This document shows positions 18,397-27,877 of a DNA stretch of 64,000 nucleotides, piece after piece (the stretch's first letter is position 1; every line of letters begins with the position of its first letter). Source of the DNA: Rhodobacteraceae bacterium SB2 (GTDB taxonomy: Bacteria > Pseudomonadota > Alphaproteobacteria > Rhodobacterales > Rhodobacteraceae); assembly GCA_001642945.1 (NCBI GenBank), contig LGRT01000013.1, positions 62,001 through 126,000 of the forward strand, read 5' to 3'. The notes under the pieces are model-generated. The model saw only the letters and a program-made list of their open reading frames with translations, was not told the DNA's origin and searched no databases. The position numbers and the translations under genes were made by a program.

Positions 18397-18556
18397 CAGG
18401 TTAAACCTGCCTTTCTGGGGTTAACATTAATCCGCCTGCTTTGCGTGCTGGGCTTAAAACGCGCCGGCACTTTATTTTTTCCGCCATTTATGCAGAAATT
18501 GGGACTTGCGAACAGACCCAATTTAGAGGAATTTATATATCCAATAGGAAAGAAAT

Positions 18557-20038
18557 ATGGTAAAATCAGCAAAAGGGGCGTTATTGGCAACGCTGCAAAT
18601 CGACAAAGGGTCGACAACACCGATCTATCGACAGCTCGAAAACTTTCTCAGGCGTCTGATCTTAGAGGGCAGCTTGCCTTCCAAACAAAAACTTCCATCC
18701 ACCCGCGAATTGGCCGAAGAACTGGGCGTTTCGCGCATCACCGTAAAAACCGTTTACGAACAATTAATTTCGGAAGGCTATGCAGAAGCTAAAACGGGTG
18801 CCGGCACATTTGTTTCCGAAGGCTTGATCCCTGAAAAGCCACTGTCGCAGCAGTATGAGAAAACCGGCCCAGCGCTACAAGCGCAACAGTTTTCTGAAAT
18901 TGCCGAAAAGATAAATGAATCCAAAGCCAGTGCCCGGTTTGGCTCAACCCTCGCGTTTCGGCCCGGCGTGCCCGCCTTGGATAAATTTCCGATAAAGCGC
19001 TGGAACAAATATATGGCTGCGGCGCTAAGCCAAGAGGACCGGCGCAATTTAAGTTATGGCGAATTTTATGGATCTGAAAGTCTTAGGAAATCTATCGCCT
19101 CGCATCTTGCAGATTCGCGCGGCATGCAAGTGGATCATGAACAGATCATCATCACTTCTGGCGCCCAACAGGCCTTTGTGTTGATTTCGCTTATCTTATT
19201 AAAAGTAAGTGACACGGTTTGGTATGAAAACCCCGGTCATATAGCGGGACGCGATATCATGTCTTTGGTCGGGGCGACTATTGCACCGATTCCAATCGAT
19301 AAAGAGGGGTTGGATTTAAGCCATGCCATTGCCCGCTATGCAAAACCTGCGCTTATTTTCACCACGCCCTCACATCAGCAACCTTTGGGTATTACGATGT
19401 CATTGCGGCGGCGTTTAGCGCTGCTGAAATACGCCGTCGACAATAATGCTTGGATCATTGAAGATGATTATGACAGCGAATTTCGCTATCGGGGCCGCCC
19501 GCTACCAGCGCTGAGCGCTTTGGATAAAAATGGCCGGGTTTTATATGTCGGCACATTTTCAAAATCACTCTGTTCAGCCGTGCGCCTGGGCTATGTGGTG
19601 ATCCCCCATTGGTTGCGAGAAACCTTCGCGCACACACGAAACATTTTGGGCCAAAGTTCTTCGCCATTAACCGAACAGGCACTTTCACAATTTATAAATG
19701 AAGGCCGGTTTGCCGAACATATTCGCAAGATGCGCCGGCTCTATCGCGACCGTCGAGACATGTTACTAAATTGCCTTCTTGAAAACTGCTCGGACAGCCT
19801 GATCCCGCAGCAAAGCGATGCAGGAATGCATATTTTAGCAGATTTAAAACATGGGATCGAAGATCAAACAGCCCATAAAGCCCTGCTTGCGCATGGTATC
19901 GATTCGCTTCCATTATCAGTTTATTGCAGCGAGCCAATCCAAAGATCGGCGCTGGTGTTAGGCTTTTCAGGCGTGCCGAGAAAAGCGATGCCACGATTAA
20001 CAAAGAAATTGGGGGAAAAATTACGAAGCTTGCATTAA
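18557..20038 (+). CDS. MocR-type regulator (GntR helix-turn-helix fused to aminotransferase domain)
   Basis: 493-residue PdxR/MocR-family regulator. A GntR winged helix-turn-helix occupies about residues 20-85 (KLPSTRELAEELGVSRITVKTVYEQL). It is followed by a class-I aminotransferase-like domain with ITSGAQQAF, the PLP Asp in IIEDDYDSEFRYRG and the Schiff-base Lys in YVGTFSKSLCSAVRLGYV. These proteins sense PLP or a PLP-amino compound and control vitamin B6, GABA or taurine genes. No such target lies directly beside it: the neighbours are pit/DUF47 (divergent) and urt genes (convergent). The GabT-like enzyme gene at 7-8.5 kb is a possible distant target. AGGAAAG precedes the ATG. Confidence 0.88.
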   Translation: MVKSAKGALLATLQIDKGSTTPIYRQLENFLRRLILEGSLPSKQKLPSTRELAEELGVSRITVKTVYEQLISEGYAEAKTGAGTFVSEGLIPEKPLSQQYEKTGPALQAQQFSEIAEKINESKASARFGSTLAFRPGVPALDKFPIKRWNKYMAAALSQEDRRNLSYGEFYGSESLRKSIASHLADSRGMQVDHEQIIITSGAQQAFVLISLILLKVSDTVWYENPGHIAGRDIMSLVGATIAPIPIDKEGLDLSHAIARYAKPALIFTTPSHQQPLGITMSLRRRLALLKYAVDNNAWIIEDDYDSEFRYRGRPLPALSALDKNGRVLYVGTFSKSLCSAVRLGYVVIPHWLRETFAHTRNILGQSSSPLTEQALSQFINEGRFAEHIRKMRRLYRDRRDMLLNCLLENCSDSLIPQQSDAGMHILADLKHGIEDQTAHKALLAHGIDSLPLSVYCSEPIQRSALVLGFSGVPRKAMPRLTKKLGEKLRSLH

Positions 20039-20039
20039 G

Positions 20040-20083
20040 GCGCCCTGCTTGGCGGTGTTCGACCACGCTCATAGGGCGCTTTT
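20040..20083 (+). terminator. Rho-independent terminator after MocR gene
   Basis: GCGCCCT pairs with AGGGCGC across a 26-base loop that can pair weakly within itself, and TTTT follows. It begins two bases after the MocR stop codon and lies before the convergent urtE gene. Confidence 0.5.
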
Positions 20084-20268
20084 CAGCCCAAGTAAGTTGT
20101 AGAAATGTCCGCTGGGTTTTTACGCAGCGCGGGCAGAGGCTTTATAAGCCGCGCAGGGGGCTACCTTGGGCATTCGCAGATAAACCGCCCCCGGCGTATT
20201 TGGCCAATCCGGTTCCTTGTTCAAGCCCTCAAGCGCTTTAAGCAAAGCAAGGCTTAGCCCAGCTGGCA

Positions 20269-20964
20269 TTACACGGTGACATTCGCCAACACATCCTTGC
20301 GCGTGACCTCAGATTTTTTAGCCGCCATGGTCACCCGGCCGCGTTTTAACGTATAAAATCGGTCTGCAAGACTGAAGGCAAAATCAAAATATTGCTCCAC
20401 CAAAATAATCGCCATATCTCCCTGCTGTTTAAGCAGTTCAATCACCTCACCGATTTGGCTGATAATATTGGGCTGTATGCCTTCGGTCGGTTCATCTAAA
20501 ATCAGCAACTTGGGACGGGTAATCAACGCGCGGGCAATCGCCAATTGCTGTTGCTGGCCGCCCGATAGATCGCCCCCCTTGCGCGCTTTCATTTTCTTTA
20601 AAACTGGAAACATTTCGTAAATATGATCGGGGATTTGTTGATCTTTGGGCGGCAAACAAGAATAACCGGTCTGTAGGTTTTCTTCGACGCTCAGCAATGG
20701 AAAAATATCGCGGCCCTGTGGCACATAGGCCACCCCAGATTGGGCGCGTTTAAAGGGGGTCAAACGGGTTAAATCCTGCCCATCCAATTGAATATGGCCA
20801 GCCGCCACCGCATGCGCGCCCGATATGGCCCGCATCAAACTGGTTTTGCCCACACCATTTGTACCCAAAACGCAGGTTACCTGGCCTTTTTGAGCCTCCA
20901 AATCGATATCATAAAGGATTTGCGACTTCCCATAAAACAGATTGATTTTTGAGGTCTCAAGCAT
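20269..20964 (-). CDS. urtE: Urea ABC transporter ATP-binding protein UrtE
   Basis: 231-residue LivF-type ATPase. Walker A is LGTNGVGKTSL, the signature LSGGQQQQLAIARAL, and Walker B LLILDEPTEGIQPNI, whose TEGIQPN form is typical of UrtE. It is the last gene of urtABCDE, three bases after urtD. With UrtD it powers high-affinity urea uptake for the urease encoded divergently. Confidence 0.9.
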   Translation of the reverse strand: MLETSKINLFYGKSQILYDIDLEAQKGQVTCVLGTNGVGKTSLMRAISGAHAVAAGHIQLDGQDLTRLTPFKRAQSGVAYVPQGRDIFPLLSVEENLQTGYSCLPPKDQQIPDHIYEMFPVLKKMKARKGGDLSGGQQQQLAIARALITRPKLLILDEPTEGIQPNIISQIGEVIELLKQQGDMAIILVEQYFDFAFSLADRFYTLKRGRVTMAAKKSEVTRKDVLANVTV

Positions 20965-20967
20965 CGC

Positions 20968-21708
20968 TTACCTTCCTAAATATACATCCAGCACGTCTTG
21001 ATTGGCGGTCACGTGATCTAACCGCCCCTCCGCCAGCACCGCGCCTTCATGTAAAACCGTCACTTTGCATTCAAGCCGCCTGACAAATTCCATATCATGC
21101 TCCACAACCACCACAGCGCGGGTTTTTGCGGCATTGACCAGCATCGCCGTTGTCTTTTCGCGCTCGGTTGCAGTCATACCGGCCGCCGGTTCATCCACCA
21201 GCAACAGTTTTGGATCCTGCGCCAGTAACATGCCAATCTCGAGCCATTGTTTCTGGCCATGGCTCAGCTCGCCTGCCAAACGGTGCAATGCGTTATCAAG
21301 CGAGATATCACGCGCCAAATCCTCCACTTTTTGGTGATCAGACTTACGGCGCTTATAGAACAACACGCGGAACACATTGCGGTGGTTTTTCAACGCCAAT
21401 AATAGGTTTTCAAAGACTGTTTGATCTTCAAACACGGTAGGTTTCTGAAATTTACGCCCCACCCCTGCTTGCGCAATCTGTGCTTCATCCAAAGACAATA
21501 AATCAATGCTTTTATCGCCCCATTTCACAACCCCCGTATCGGGGCGCGTCTTGCCCGTGACAATATCCATAAAGGTGGTTTTGCCAGCTCCATTGGGGCC
21601 AATAATTGCCCGCAACTCTGCCACTCCGATCTGAAAAGACAGGTTGTTAATGGCTTTGAAACCATCAAAGCTGACCGAAACGCCAGACACTTCTAAAAGC
21701 GAGCTCAT
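20968..21708 (-). CDS. urtD: Urea ABC transporter ATP-binding protein UrtD
   Basis: 246-residue LivG-type ATPase. Walker A is GPNGAGKTTFMDIVTG, the signature LSHGQKQWLEIGMLL (the form usual for UrtD), and Walker B LLLVDEPAAGMT. The frame is open much further upstream, but the family N-terminus and position place the start at 21708, two bases after the urtC stop. The upstream extension overlaps urtC and is rejected. It is part of the urea uptake operon. Confidence 0.9.
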   Translation of the reverse strand: MSSLLEVSGVSVSFDGFKAINNLSFQIGVAELRAIIGPNGAGKTTFMDIVTGKTRPDTGVVKWGDKSIDLLSLDEAQIAQAGVGRKFQKPTVFEDQTVFENLLLALKNHRNVFRVLFYKRRKSDHQKVEDLARDISLDNALHRLAGELSHGQKQWLEIGMLLAQDPKLLLVDEPAAGMTATEREKTTAMLVNAAKTRAVVVVEHDMEFVRRLECKVTVLHEGAVLAEGRLDHVTANQDVLDVYLGR

Positions 21709-21710
21709 CC

Positions 21711-22868
21711 TCAGCGCCTTTTCATAAAGTTTAAATCGAACAGGCCACCGATCCCCTTTGGCGCGAATAGCGTTACCAGCACAAAAGACACACCCAGCAA
21801 AACTTGCCACCAATCCACCCATTTGATCACACCAAACCCAAGCGATAGATCCGGGGCCTGCCCACCGGTAAACCATGTGGATAACAGGCTGACAAACGCC
21901 GCCCCGATTACCGCACCATAAATGCGCCCGCGTCCGCCAATCGCCACCCAAACGGCCAGATAAATTGAAGCAATCGGGGCCATTTCTGCCGGGTTTACGA
22001 TACCGGCTTGCGGATAATACAGCGCCCCAGCAATGCCCGCGATGCAGGCCGTTACGGTGAAAATAGCAAGTTTATAATGTTCAACTTGATAACCGAGAAA
22101 CCGCACGCGCGCCTCATTATCGCGAATGGCCCGAATAACCGATCCAAATTTTCCACCCACAATGAAGCTGATAAGAAGATAGCCCCCCCCAAGCGCTGCC
22201 GCCGAGCCCCAGAGAAACCACAAAGCCACCTGATCTTGGCCTGCGCTCACATAAGGCAGGTTTTGCAAACCCGATAAGCCGTTATTGCCGCGCAAGCCGC
22301 TTTCATTTTGAAACAGGTATAATGACAGCGCCAAAGTGAAAGCTTGAGTCAAAATTGACAGATAAACGCCCGTTACCCGCGACCGGAACGCCAACCATCC
22401 AAACAAAAAGGCCAAAGCACCAGGCAGGGCCACCACCAAGATGAGCTGCAAAAAAAGGCTATCCGCAACGGCCCAAATCATCGGAAATTCGCTGCTGCCC
22501 ACCACCCCAAAAATTTGCGTGCCGACCCCCTCAATCACCTCTTGCGGGGTGGGCGGAATTTCCGCTTGCGCCATCGATGTGGCCACAATGGTTTCGGTGC
22601 GCGCATACATCAGCCACATGCCAATCATATAGCCACCCAACCCAAAAAAGGCGAAATGCCCCAAGGATAATATGCCACAATACCCCCAAACCAAATCCAT
22701 CGCGATAGCCGCAAGGCACAAACACAATGTTTTGCCGATGGTTTTGATGAAGGAGGTCGAAATTACGCCCCCCCCCATTCCCTCAGATAAAACGGAAACG
22801 ATAATCGTAAAAATGGCCAAGCCTGATAGGAAGATCAACGCCGAAGGCGGGATTTTAAAACTGGTCAT
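21711..22868 (-). CDS. urtC: Urea ABC transporter permease UrtC
   Basis: 385-residue branched-chain-amino-acid-type (LivM) permease with about ten membrane segments. The DLVWGYCGILSLGHFAFFGLGGYMIGMWLM stretch is a hallmark of UrtC, as is the IRDNEARVRFLGY cytoplasmic loop. It follows urtB by nine bases and forms the membrane channel with UrtB. Confidence 0.9.
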   Translation of the reverse strand: MTSFKIPPSALIFLSGLAIFTIIVSVLSEGMGGGVISTSFIKTIGKTLCLCLAAIAMDLVWGYCGILSLGHFAFFGLGGYMIGMWLMYARTETIVATSMAQAEIPPTPQEVIEGVGTQIFGVVGSSEFPMIWAVADSLFLQLILVVALPGALAFLFGWLAFRSRVTGVYLSILTQAFTLALSLYLFQNESGLRGNNGLSGLQNLPYVSAGQDQVALWFLWGSAAALGGGYLLISFIVGGKFGSVIRAIRDNEARVRFLGYQVEHYKLAIFTVTACIAGIAGALYYPQAGIVNPAEMAPIASIYLAVWVAIGGRGRIYGAVIGAAFVSLLSTWFTGGQAPDLSLGFGVIKWVDWWQVLLGVSFVLVTLFAPKGIGGLFDLNFMKRR

Positions 22869-22877
22869 ATACCTACC

Positions 22878-24815
22878 TCAATCTCCTGCTGCGCGCCCTT
22901 TAAGCGCGATGATACCCCGCGGACGGAACTGGATAAAAATGATAATAAATAGGATCATGTAGGTCTGCGCCGCCAATGTATTGGACGGGTTGAACCATTC
23001 AATGCCCTTTTGCAAAAAGCCCACCATCGCTGCGCCTGCAAGGCTGCCCCAAATATTCCCAACGCCGCCTACAACCACGGTCATAAAGCTTTGCACGATG
23101 TAATCATTGCCCATCTCAGAGGTGACTTTGGCGTAAAGGCCGATCGCCACACCGGCAATGCCTGCAATCCCAGAGCCTAACCCGAAGGTTAACATATTCA
23201 CCCGATCTGGATTAATCCCCATCAAAGCGGCCATTTGCGAATTCTGCGTCACCGCGCGGGTTTCCAACCCTAGGCGGGTGCGTTTCATAATAAACAGGAA
23301 CAACGCCAGAAAAATCAGTGCCAGAACGAAAATGGCAATGCGAATAAAGCTGATGGACACCACATCATTGATCATCCAGGCCCCCCCCAGCCAATCGGGT
23401 GAGGTCAGCGGGCGTGCTTGCGTTCCAAATATATTTTTGGCCATTTGTTGGAGGGCAATCGAAATTCCAAAGGTCGCCAAAAGCGTTTCAAGGGGGCGGT
23501 TATACAACCACCGGATAACCAAGCGCTCCATAACAACACCGGCGCAAAAAGTCACGGCAAAAGCGGTTGGAACCGCCAGTAAAATTGACAAAGTTTCATC
23601 TGGCACGATTTGTTGCAATACATAGCCCGTATAAGCGCCCATCATGATAAATTCGCCATGCGCCATATTGATAACGCCCATCACACCAAAGGTGATCGCC
23701 AATCCTATCGCTGCCAAAAAATAAATCGAAGCCAGCGAGATCGCGTCTAGAAGGATATCAATCATGTTCGACAAACTCACCCGATATGAAATGGCTTTCA
23801 GCGCCGCTTGCGCCGCTGCAGTGATTTGCGGATCAGGCTCAAGATATTGATCAAAGAAGCTAAAATTTGACACGGTCGCATCAATCGCGCTTTGACTGAT
23901 TTGCGCCGGCACCAAGCCAGCTTGCGCCAAAGCCCCATAGGCCTTCATGCGGGCGGCTGGATCGTCTAATTGAGCGATTGGAACGCCGCCAATACGACCC
24001 CCGTCAATATTGTCAATCAACGCTTGCTTGATTTGCTCTAAAGAAGGCTGCGCGGCAGCCTCACCGCCCGCCACCAGCAATTGATAGGCCTTTTGGGTTG
24101 AGAAACCATTCTGACCCGGCACCAAAACTTTTGCGATATTAGCGTCATCCGGCAGCGCAGTTGCATAGGTACGCCGGGTCGCTAATAGAGGGTTAAGCGC
24201 ACCGCGTACCTCAACATCCAACGAGCCGCCAATTGCCGCAATTGCCGTAAGCCGCACCTCAACAGATTGGCCGTATTTCAGCGTTAACAAATGCACCAAC
24301 TGCTGCTTTTCTGCCACTAGGGCGGGATCTGTTTCTAGCTCCAGCGATTGTTCGAGCAAGGGTAAATAGGCCGGATCTTCATTTCTGCGTATAGACGCTA
24401 AGGCGGCTTTGCGCATAGCAATATCCGGCGCATTCAATTGAAACGCCACCAAAGCCCCGGAGATTAAATTGCGCACGCCGCTATTGGGTTTGATCTGCTT
24501 AAACCCGGCCTTTTCAAACGGCCCAAGATCGGATTGCGTATCAAGATCAATCATCCGTTTATCTTGAACGGCGATGATCGCATTGGTGCTTTTATTCAGC
24601 CATAAGGCTTTGGCGCGCCATTGCACCAGCATAAATTCTACATTTGGTAATTTGCTTGCGACAAGCGCATCGATCGCTGGCTGGATCGTTTTACGCGAGC
24701 TTTTTGCTATCGCTTGGCTATGGGTGCTGACAATCTCTGACAAGCTTTGGGCGCTCAACGTGGCCTCGGAGCAGATCACCCAACACGCAAAAAGCGCAGC
24801 CGCTAATACTCTCAT
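22878..24815 (-). CDS. urtB: Urea ABC transporter permease UrtB
   Basis: 645-residue UrtB with the long N-terminal periplasmic domain found in many proteobacteria. Residues 1-22 are a signal peptide, about 23-345 a helical repeat-like extracytoplasmic region, and about 350-645 the LivH-type permease (ITFGVMGVINMAHGEFIMMGAYTGY). The start is set at the ATG of MRVLAAALFACWV, because the upstream 16 codons break the signal peptide. It follows urtA by about 60 bases. Confidence 0.9.
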   Translation of the reverse strand: MRVLAAALFACWVICSEATLSAQSLSEIVSTHSQAIAKSSRKTIQPAIDALVASKLPNVEFMLVQWRAKALWLNKSTNAIIAVQDKRMIDLDTQSDLGPFEKAGFKQIKPNSGVRNLISGALVAFQLNAPDIAMRKAALASIRRNEDPAYLPLLEQSLELETDPALVAEKQQLVHLLTLKYGQSVEVRLTAIAAIGGSLDVEVRGALNPLLATRRTYATALPDDANIAKVLVPGQNGFSTQKAYQLLVAGGEAAAQPSLEQIKQALIDNIDGGRIGGVPIAQLDDPAARMKAYGALAQAGLVPAQISQSAIDATVSNFSFFDQYLEPDPQITAAAQAALKAISYRVSLSNMIDILLDAISLASIYFLAAIGLAITFGVMGVINMAHGEFIMMGAYTGYVLQQIVPDETLSILLAVPTAFAVTFCAGVVMERLVIRWLYNRPLETLLATFGISIALQQMAKNIFGTQARPLTSPDWLGGAWMINDVVSISFIRIAIFVLALIFLALFLFIMKRTRLGLETRAVTQNSQMAALMGINPDRVNMLTFGLGSGIAGIAGVAIGLYAKVTSEMGNDYIVQSFMTVVVGGVGNIWGSLAGAAMVGFLQKGIEWFNPSNTLAAQTYMILFIIIFIQFRPRGIIALKGRAAGD

Positions 24816-24878
24816 ACTTTTCACGCCTTGTACGGGTTGAAGGGCAAGACTGCCCTCCAACAATTTCCATCAAACGGA

Positions 24879-26156
24879 TTAATAATTTGAACCGATTTGA
24901 ACGCAGGATTTGGTTTGCGTGTTATACATTCCGCATTCTAGGCCTGGCCAGTCAGACACCAAAACAGCGGATTCAGGCAGAAAATCTGTCCAAGCATCGC
25001 CGGGAACTTCGCTGGTTTGGCTGATGATATCAAACTGACCATCTGCTTGGATTTCACCGATCAATACCGGCTTTGACAAATGATGGTTGGGCAGCATTTC
25101 AGCCATTCCGCCGGTCAAGTTGGGAAATGTTTGGCCGTACATTTTGGCGCGCACCGCATCAACCTCTGAACTGCCCGCAGCTTCAACCGCGTTCACCCAC
25201 ATATTAAACCCGATATAATGCGCTTCCATGGGGTCATTCGTTACCCGCTCATCGCCCATACGTGCTTTCCAAGCGGCAACCCACTCGGTATTAGCCCCTA
25301 CATCCGCTGACTGGAAATAATTCCACGCAGCCAGATGACCCACAAGATTGCTTGTGTCTAATCCAGAAAGTTCTTCTTCCCCCACCGAAAATGCAACCAC
25401 CGGAATGTCATCTGCCGAAATACCTGCGGCTGCTAATTCCTTGTAAAAGCCAATATTTGCATCGCCATTAATCGTGGAAATCACCCCAACTTTTTTGCCA
25501 TCGGCGCCTAAAGCCACTACGTCAGCCACGATTTTGGACCAATCAGAATGGCCAAAGGGCGTGTAATTTACAAAGATATCCTCTGCCGCGATATCTTTTG
25601 AGATCAGATAACTTTCCAAAATATTATTGGTTGTGCGCGGATATACATAATCAGTGCCCAACAAGGCGAATTTTTCAACGCCCAGCTCTTCGAGGAAGTA
25701 ATCCGTTGCTGGTATGGCTTGTTGATTGGGCGCCGCGCCAGTGTAAAAGACGTTTTTCGAGCTTTCTTCGCCCTCATATTGAACCGGATAGAACAGCAAG
25801 CCGTTCAACTCTTCAATCACCGGCAAAACGGATTTGCGCGACACGCTTGTCCAATTGCCAAACATCACATCTACCTCATGCACAGTCAGCAATTCCCGCG
25901 CTTTTTCAGCGAATAAGGGCCAATCTGAGGCAGGATCAACCACAACTGCCTCCAATTGCTTGCCCAGTACACCACCCTTGGCATTTTGCTCCTCGATCAG
26001 CATCAACATCGTGTCTTTCAACGTTGTTTCTGAAATTGCCATCGTGCCCGATAAGGAATGTAGAACACCCACTTTAATCGTATCAGCGACCACAGCAGAG
26101 CTAAGCAGCGCGCTAAAAAGAACGCCGCCAGCCAAAGAATTTTTTAAATTTTTCAT
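24879..26156 (-). CDS. urtA: Urea ABC transporter substrate-binding protein UrtA
   Basis: 425-residue periplasmic protein with a Sec signal peptide (cleavage likely after SSAVVA near residue 24). The family signature IKVGVLHSLSGTMAISE follows directly. Other UrtA hallmarks are NAKGGVLGKQLEAVVVDPASDWP, FYPVQYEGEESS, and the C-terminal CGMYNTQTKSC with two Cys. The first gene of the urt operon, it delivers urea to UrtBC. GGAG lies 8 bases before the ATG. Regulation by nitrogen status is expected from the family, but no convincing NtrC site was seen upstream. Confidence 0.93.
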   Translation of the reverse strand: MKNLKNSLAGGVLFSALLSSAVVADTIKVGVLHSLSGTMAISETTLKDTMLMLIEEQNAKGGVLGKQLEAVVVDPASDWPLFAEKARELLTVHEVDVMFGNWTSVSRKSVLPVIEELNGLLFYPVQYEGEESSKNVFYTGAAPNQQAIPATDYFLEELGVEKFALLGTDYVYPRTTNNILESYLISKDIAAEDIFVNYTPFGHSDWSKIVADVVALGADGKKVGVISTINGDANIGFYKELAAAGISADDIPVVAFSVGEEELSGLDTSNLVGHLAAWNYFQSADVGANTEWVAAWKARMGDERVTNDPMEAHYIGFNMWVNAVEAAGSSEVDAVRAKMYGQTFPNLTGGMAEMLPNHHLSKPVLIGEIQADGQFDIISQTSEVPGDAWTDFLPESAVLVSDWPGLECGMYNTQTKSCVQIGSNY

Positions 26157-26554
26157 TTAAGTCTCCTCGCAGACAAAACCGCAGAGTGGCTTGTATTGTG
26201 GGAGGCCACCACCTAGAGTCTCGCCTGCAACTAATGTTGCAATTTGTGTGGCGATCGTTCCGAGCTGCAATTCGATCGGTCGTCACACGCCGTTACCTTC
26301 ACATGGCCGCTCTGTGCCAAGCCGGTGATAAAGTCGTGCCGAGCGCAGGTGGAAAGCTCAAGGCACGCGGGCAAAAAAAACAAAAAACAAAAGTTTTCGA
26401 CTACAAATTAATCATCGCCCTCTTAAATGATTAATAAATAATCGAAAACTAACCGAATTCCTTGAAACCTTCTGCATATGTTTGGATTTTCTGCGTCAAA
26501 CCCGCAAGAAAGCGCAGGTGCAAAGACATGGCGCCTGCGCAATTGAGGATCGCG
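26157..26554. other. Divergent urtA / ureD control region
   Basis: About 400 bases between the urea transporter and urease operons. It contains a perfect inverted repeat TGCAAC-TAAT-GTTGCA at 26226-26241 and an AT-rich stretch at about 26380-26460 that is a plausible promoter region for ureD. No larger coding region is supported apart from in-frame codons upstream of the chosen ureD start. Confidence 0.5.
26226..26241. promoter_or_regulatory. Inverted repeat upstream of urtA
   Basis: TGCAAC-TAAT-GTTGCA, a perfect 6-4-6 palindrome 70 bases before the urtA start. It could be an operator for the urea operons. The binding protein is not identifiable; the MocR-family protein encoded downstream of urtE is one candidate. 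Confidence 0.35.
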
Positions 26555-27379
26555 ATGAAAGACCTATTGGACAACTCTGTTATCAATACCCCGCGCGCAA
26601 TCGGCAGCCTCGCTGTCACGGCGCAAGCGGTGGATGGGTCAAGCCGTTTGAAAGATCTGTATCAAAACGGCTGCCTGAAAGCTTTGTTTCCCAACCAACC
26701 GGAACATCTGGAAGCGGTTTTGATCAATACATCGGGCGGCATAACGGGCGGCGATCATTTATCCTTTAACGCAAAAGCCGAACCACAGGCGCATCTCACG
26801 CTGACAACCCAAGCCTGCGAGCGGATTTATAAAGCTCAACCCGATAGCATAGGGCGCGTTGAAACCACGCTTAGCATTGCCCCAGAAGCCTCATTAAACT
26901 GGGTGCCTCAAGAAACTCTTTTTTATGATAAGGGGGGGTTGAGCCGCCGCTTAACCATCCGCATGCATCACAGCGCGAAACTGTTGATGGTTGAGCCGGT
27001 TATCTTCGGCCGTCATGCGATGGGCGAAACGCAGATTTCTGGGTTTTTGCGCGATCAGGTCGAGCTTTGGGTTGATGAAGCCTTGGTTTATCGCGATGTG
27101 GCGCTGCTATCTGGTGATATTACAGCGAAACTTGCCCGCCCCGCGGTTGCCGCCGGTCTCGGTGCCATGGCCAACATACTCTACCGTGCGCCCGATGCAG
27201 CGCGCCTTTGCCGCGCCATCCAAACCCAGCTCAACGACACTTCAGGATGCAGCCTCCTCGCTCCTGATCTTTGCGCGCTGCGTGTTTTGGCGCATGACGG
27301 CTATGCGCTGCGCCAAATCATACTGCCGATCTTGGATCGCCTAACGCAAAACACCCTGCCAAAATGTTGGAGATTATAA
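26555..27379 (+). CDS. ureD: Urease accessory protein UreD (UreH)
   Basis: 274-residue urease chaperone that, with UreF and UreG, loads nickel into the apo-urease. The family core is visible as VLINTSGGITGGDHLSF, TTQACERIYKAQ and LNWVPQETLFYDKGGLSRR. The start is the ATG at 26555, preceded by GAGGAT at about six bases; earlier in-frame starts at 26462 (TTG) and 26528 (ATG) give a poorly conserved N-terminus. It is followed immediately by ureA (TAAATG). Confidence 0.9.
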   Translation: MKDLLDNSVINTPRAIGSLAVTAQAVDGSSRLKDLYQNGCLKALFPNQPEHLEAVLINTSGGITGGDHLSFNAKAEPQAHLTLTTQACERIYKAQPDSIGRVETTLSIAPEASLNWVPQETLFYDKGGLSRRLTIRMHHSAKLLMVEPVIFGRHAMGETQISGFLRDQVELWVDEALVYRDVALLSGDITAKLARPAVAAGLGAMANILYRAPDAARLCRAIQTQLNDTSGCSLLAPDLCALRVLAHDGYALRQIILPILDRLTQNTLPKCWRL

Positions 27380-27682
27380 ATGCAATTAACCCCAAGGGAA
27401 AAAGATAAGCTGCTGATCGCGATGGCAGCAGAAGTTGCGCGCAAGCGCCTGTTACGTGGGGTAAAGCTCAACCATCCCGAAGCGATAGCGCTGATTTGCG
27501 ATGCCGTTGTCGAGGGCGCGCGCGACGGGCGCAGCGTTTCAGATATGATGCAATTTGGCGCCACCATCATTGCCCGCAGCGATTGTATGGAGGGCGTGCC
27601 CGATATGATCCCCGAAGTACAAGTGGAAGCAACGTTTCCAGATGGCACCAAGCTTGTGACCGTTCACAACCCAATTCGATAG
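27380..27682 (+). CDS. ureA: Urease gamma subunit UreA
   Basis: 100-residue small urease subunit with the family stretches [20 protein letters not shown] at the N-terminus, [10 protein letters not shown], and [25 protein letters not shown] at the C-terminus. It is full length for the family. It starts at the base following the ureD stop. Confidence 0.95.
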   Translation: MQLTPREKDKLLIAMAAEVARKRLLRGVKLNHPEAIALICDAVVEGARDGRSVSDMMQFGATIIARSDCMEGVPDMIPEVQVEATFPDGTKLVTVHNPIR

Positions 27683-27691
27683 GATATTAAA

Positions 27692-27877
27692 ATGAAAACA
27701 ACGCTCCGTTTACTCTGCACTTTTAGTGCGGCCCCCGCCTTCGCGCATCCGCATATTTTACCCCATGGCGCGCAGAGCGGCACATTGCCTGAACTGGCAG
27801 CCCCCGTTTTGGCGGGGATCGTTCTTATTTTCTCTAGCGTGATGCTTATAAAGCGGACCCGAAAGGCCGACCTATGA
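27692..27877 (+). CDS. Small membrane protein within the urease operon, unknown function
   Basis: 61-residue protein with an N-terminal signal-like segment ending in [11 protein letters not shown], then a single membrane span ([19 protein letters not shown]) and a positive tail [12 protein letters not shown] precedes the ATG, and the stop overlaps the ureB start as ATGA, which argues for real translation coupled to ureB. The His-rich mature start (HPHILPH) recalls the N-terminus of HupE/UreJ nickel permeases, but the rest of that protein is absent. It may be a Rhodobacteraceae-specific urease accessory or a remnant. Function is unknown. Confidence 0.6.
   Translation: MKTTLRLLCTFSAAPAFAHPHILPHGAQSGTLPELAAPVLAGIVLIFSSVMLIKRTRKADL

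Noticed and set aside
21709-21951. N-terminal extension of UrtD by 81 codons
   Set aside because: It overlaps urtC coding sequence and is not conserved in LivG-type ATPases.
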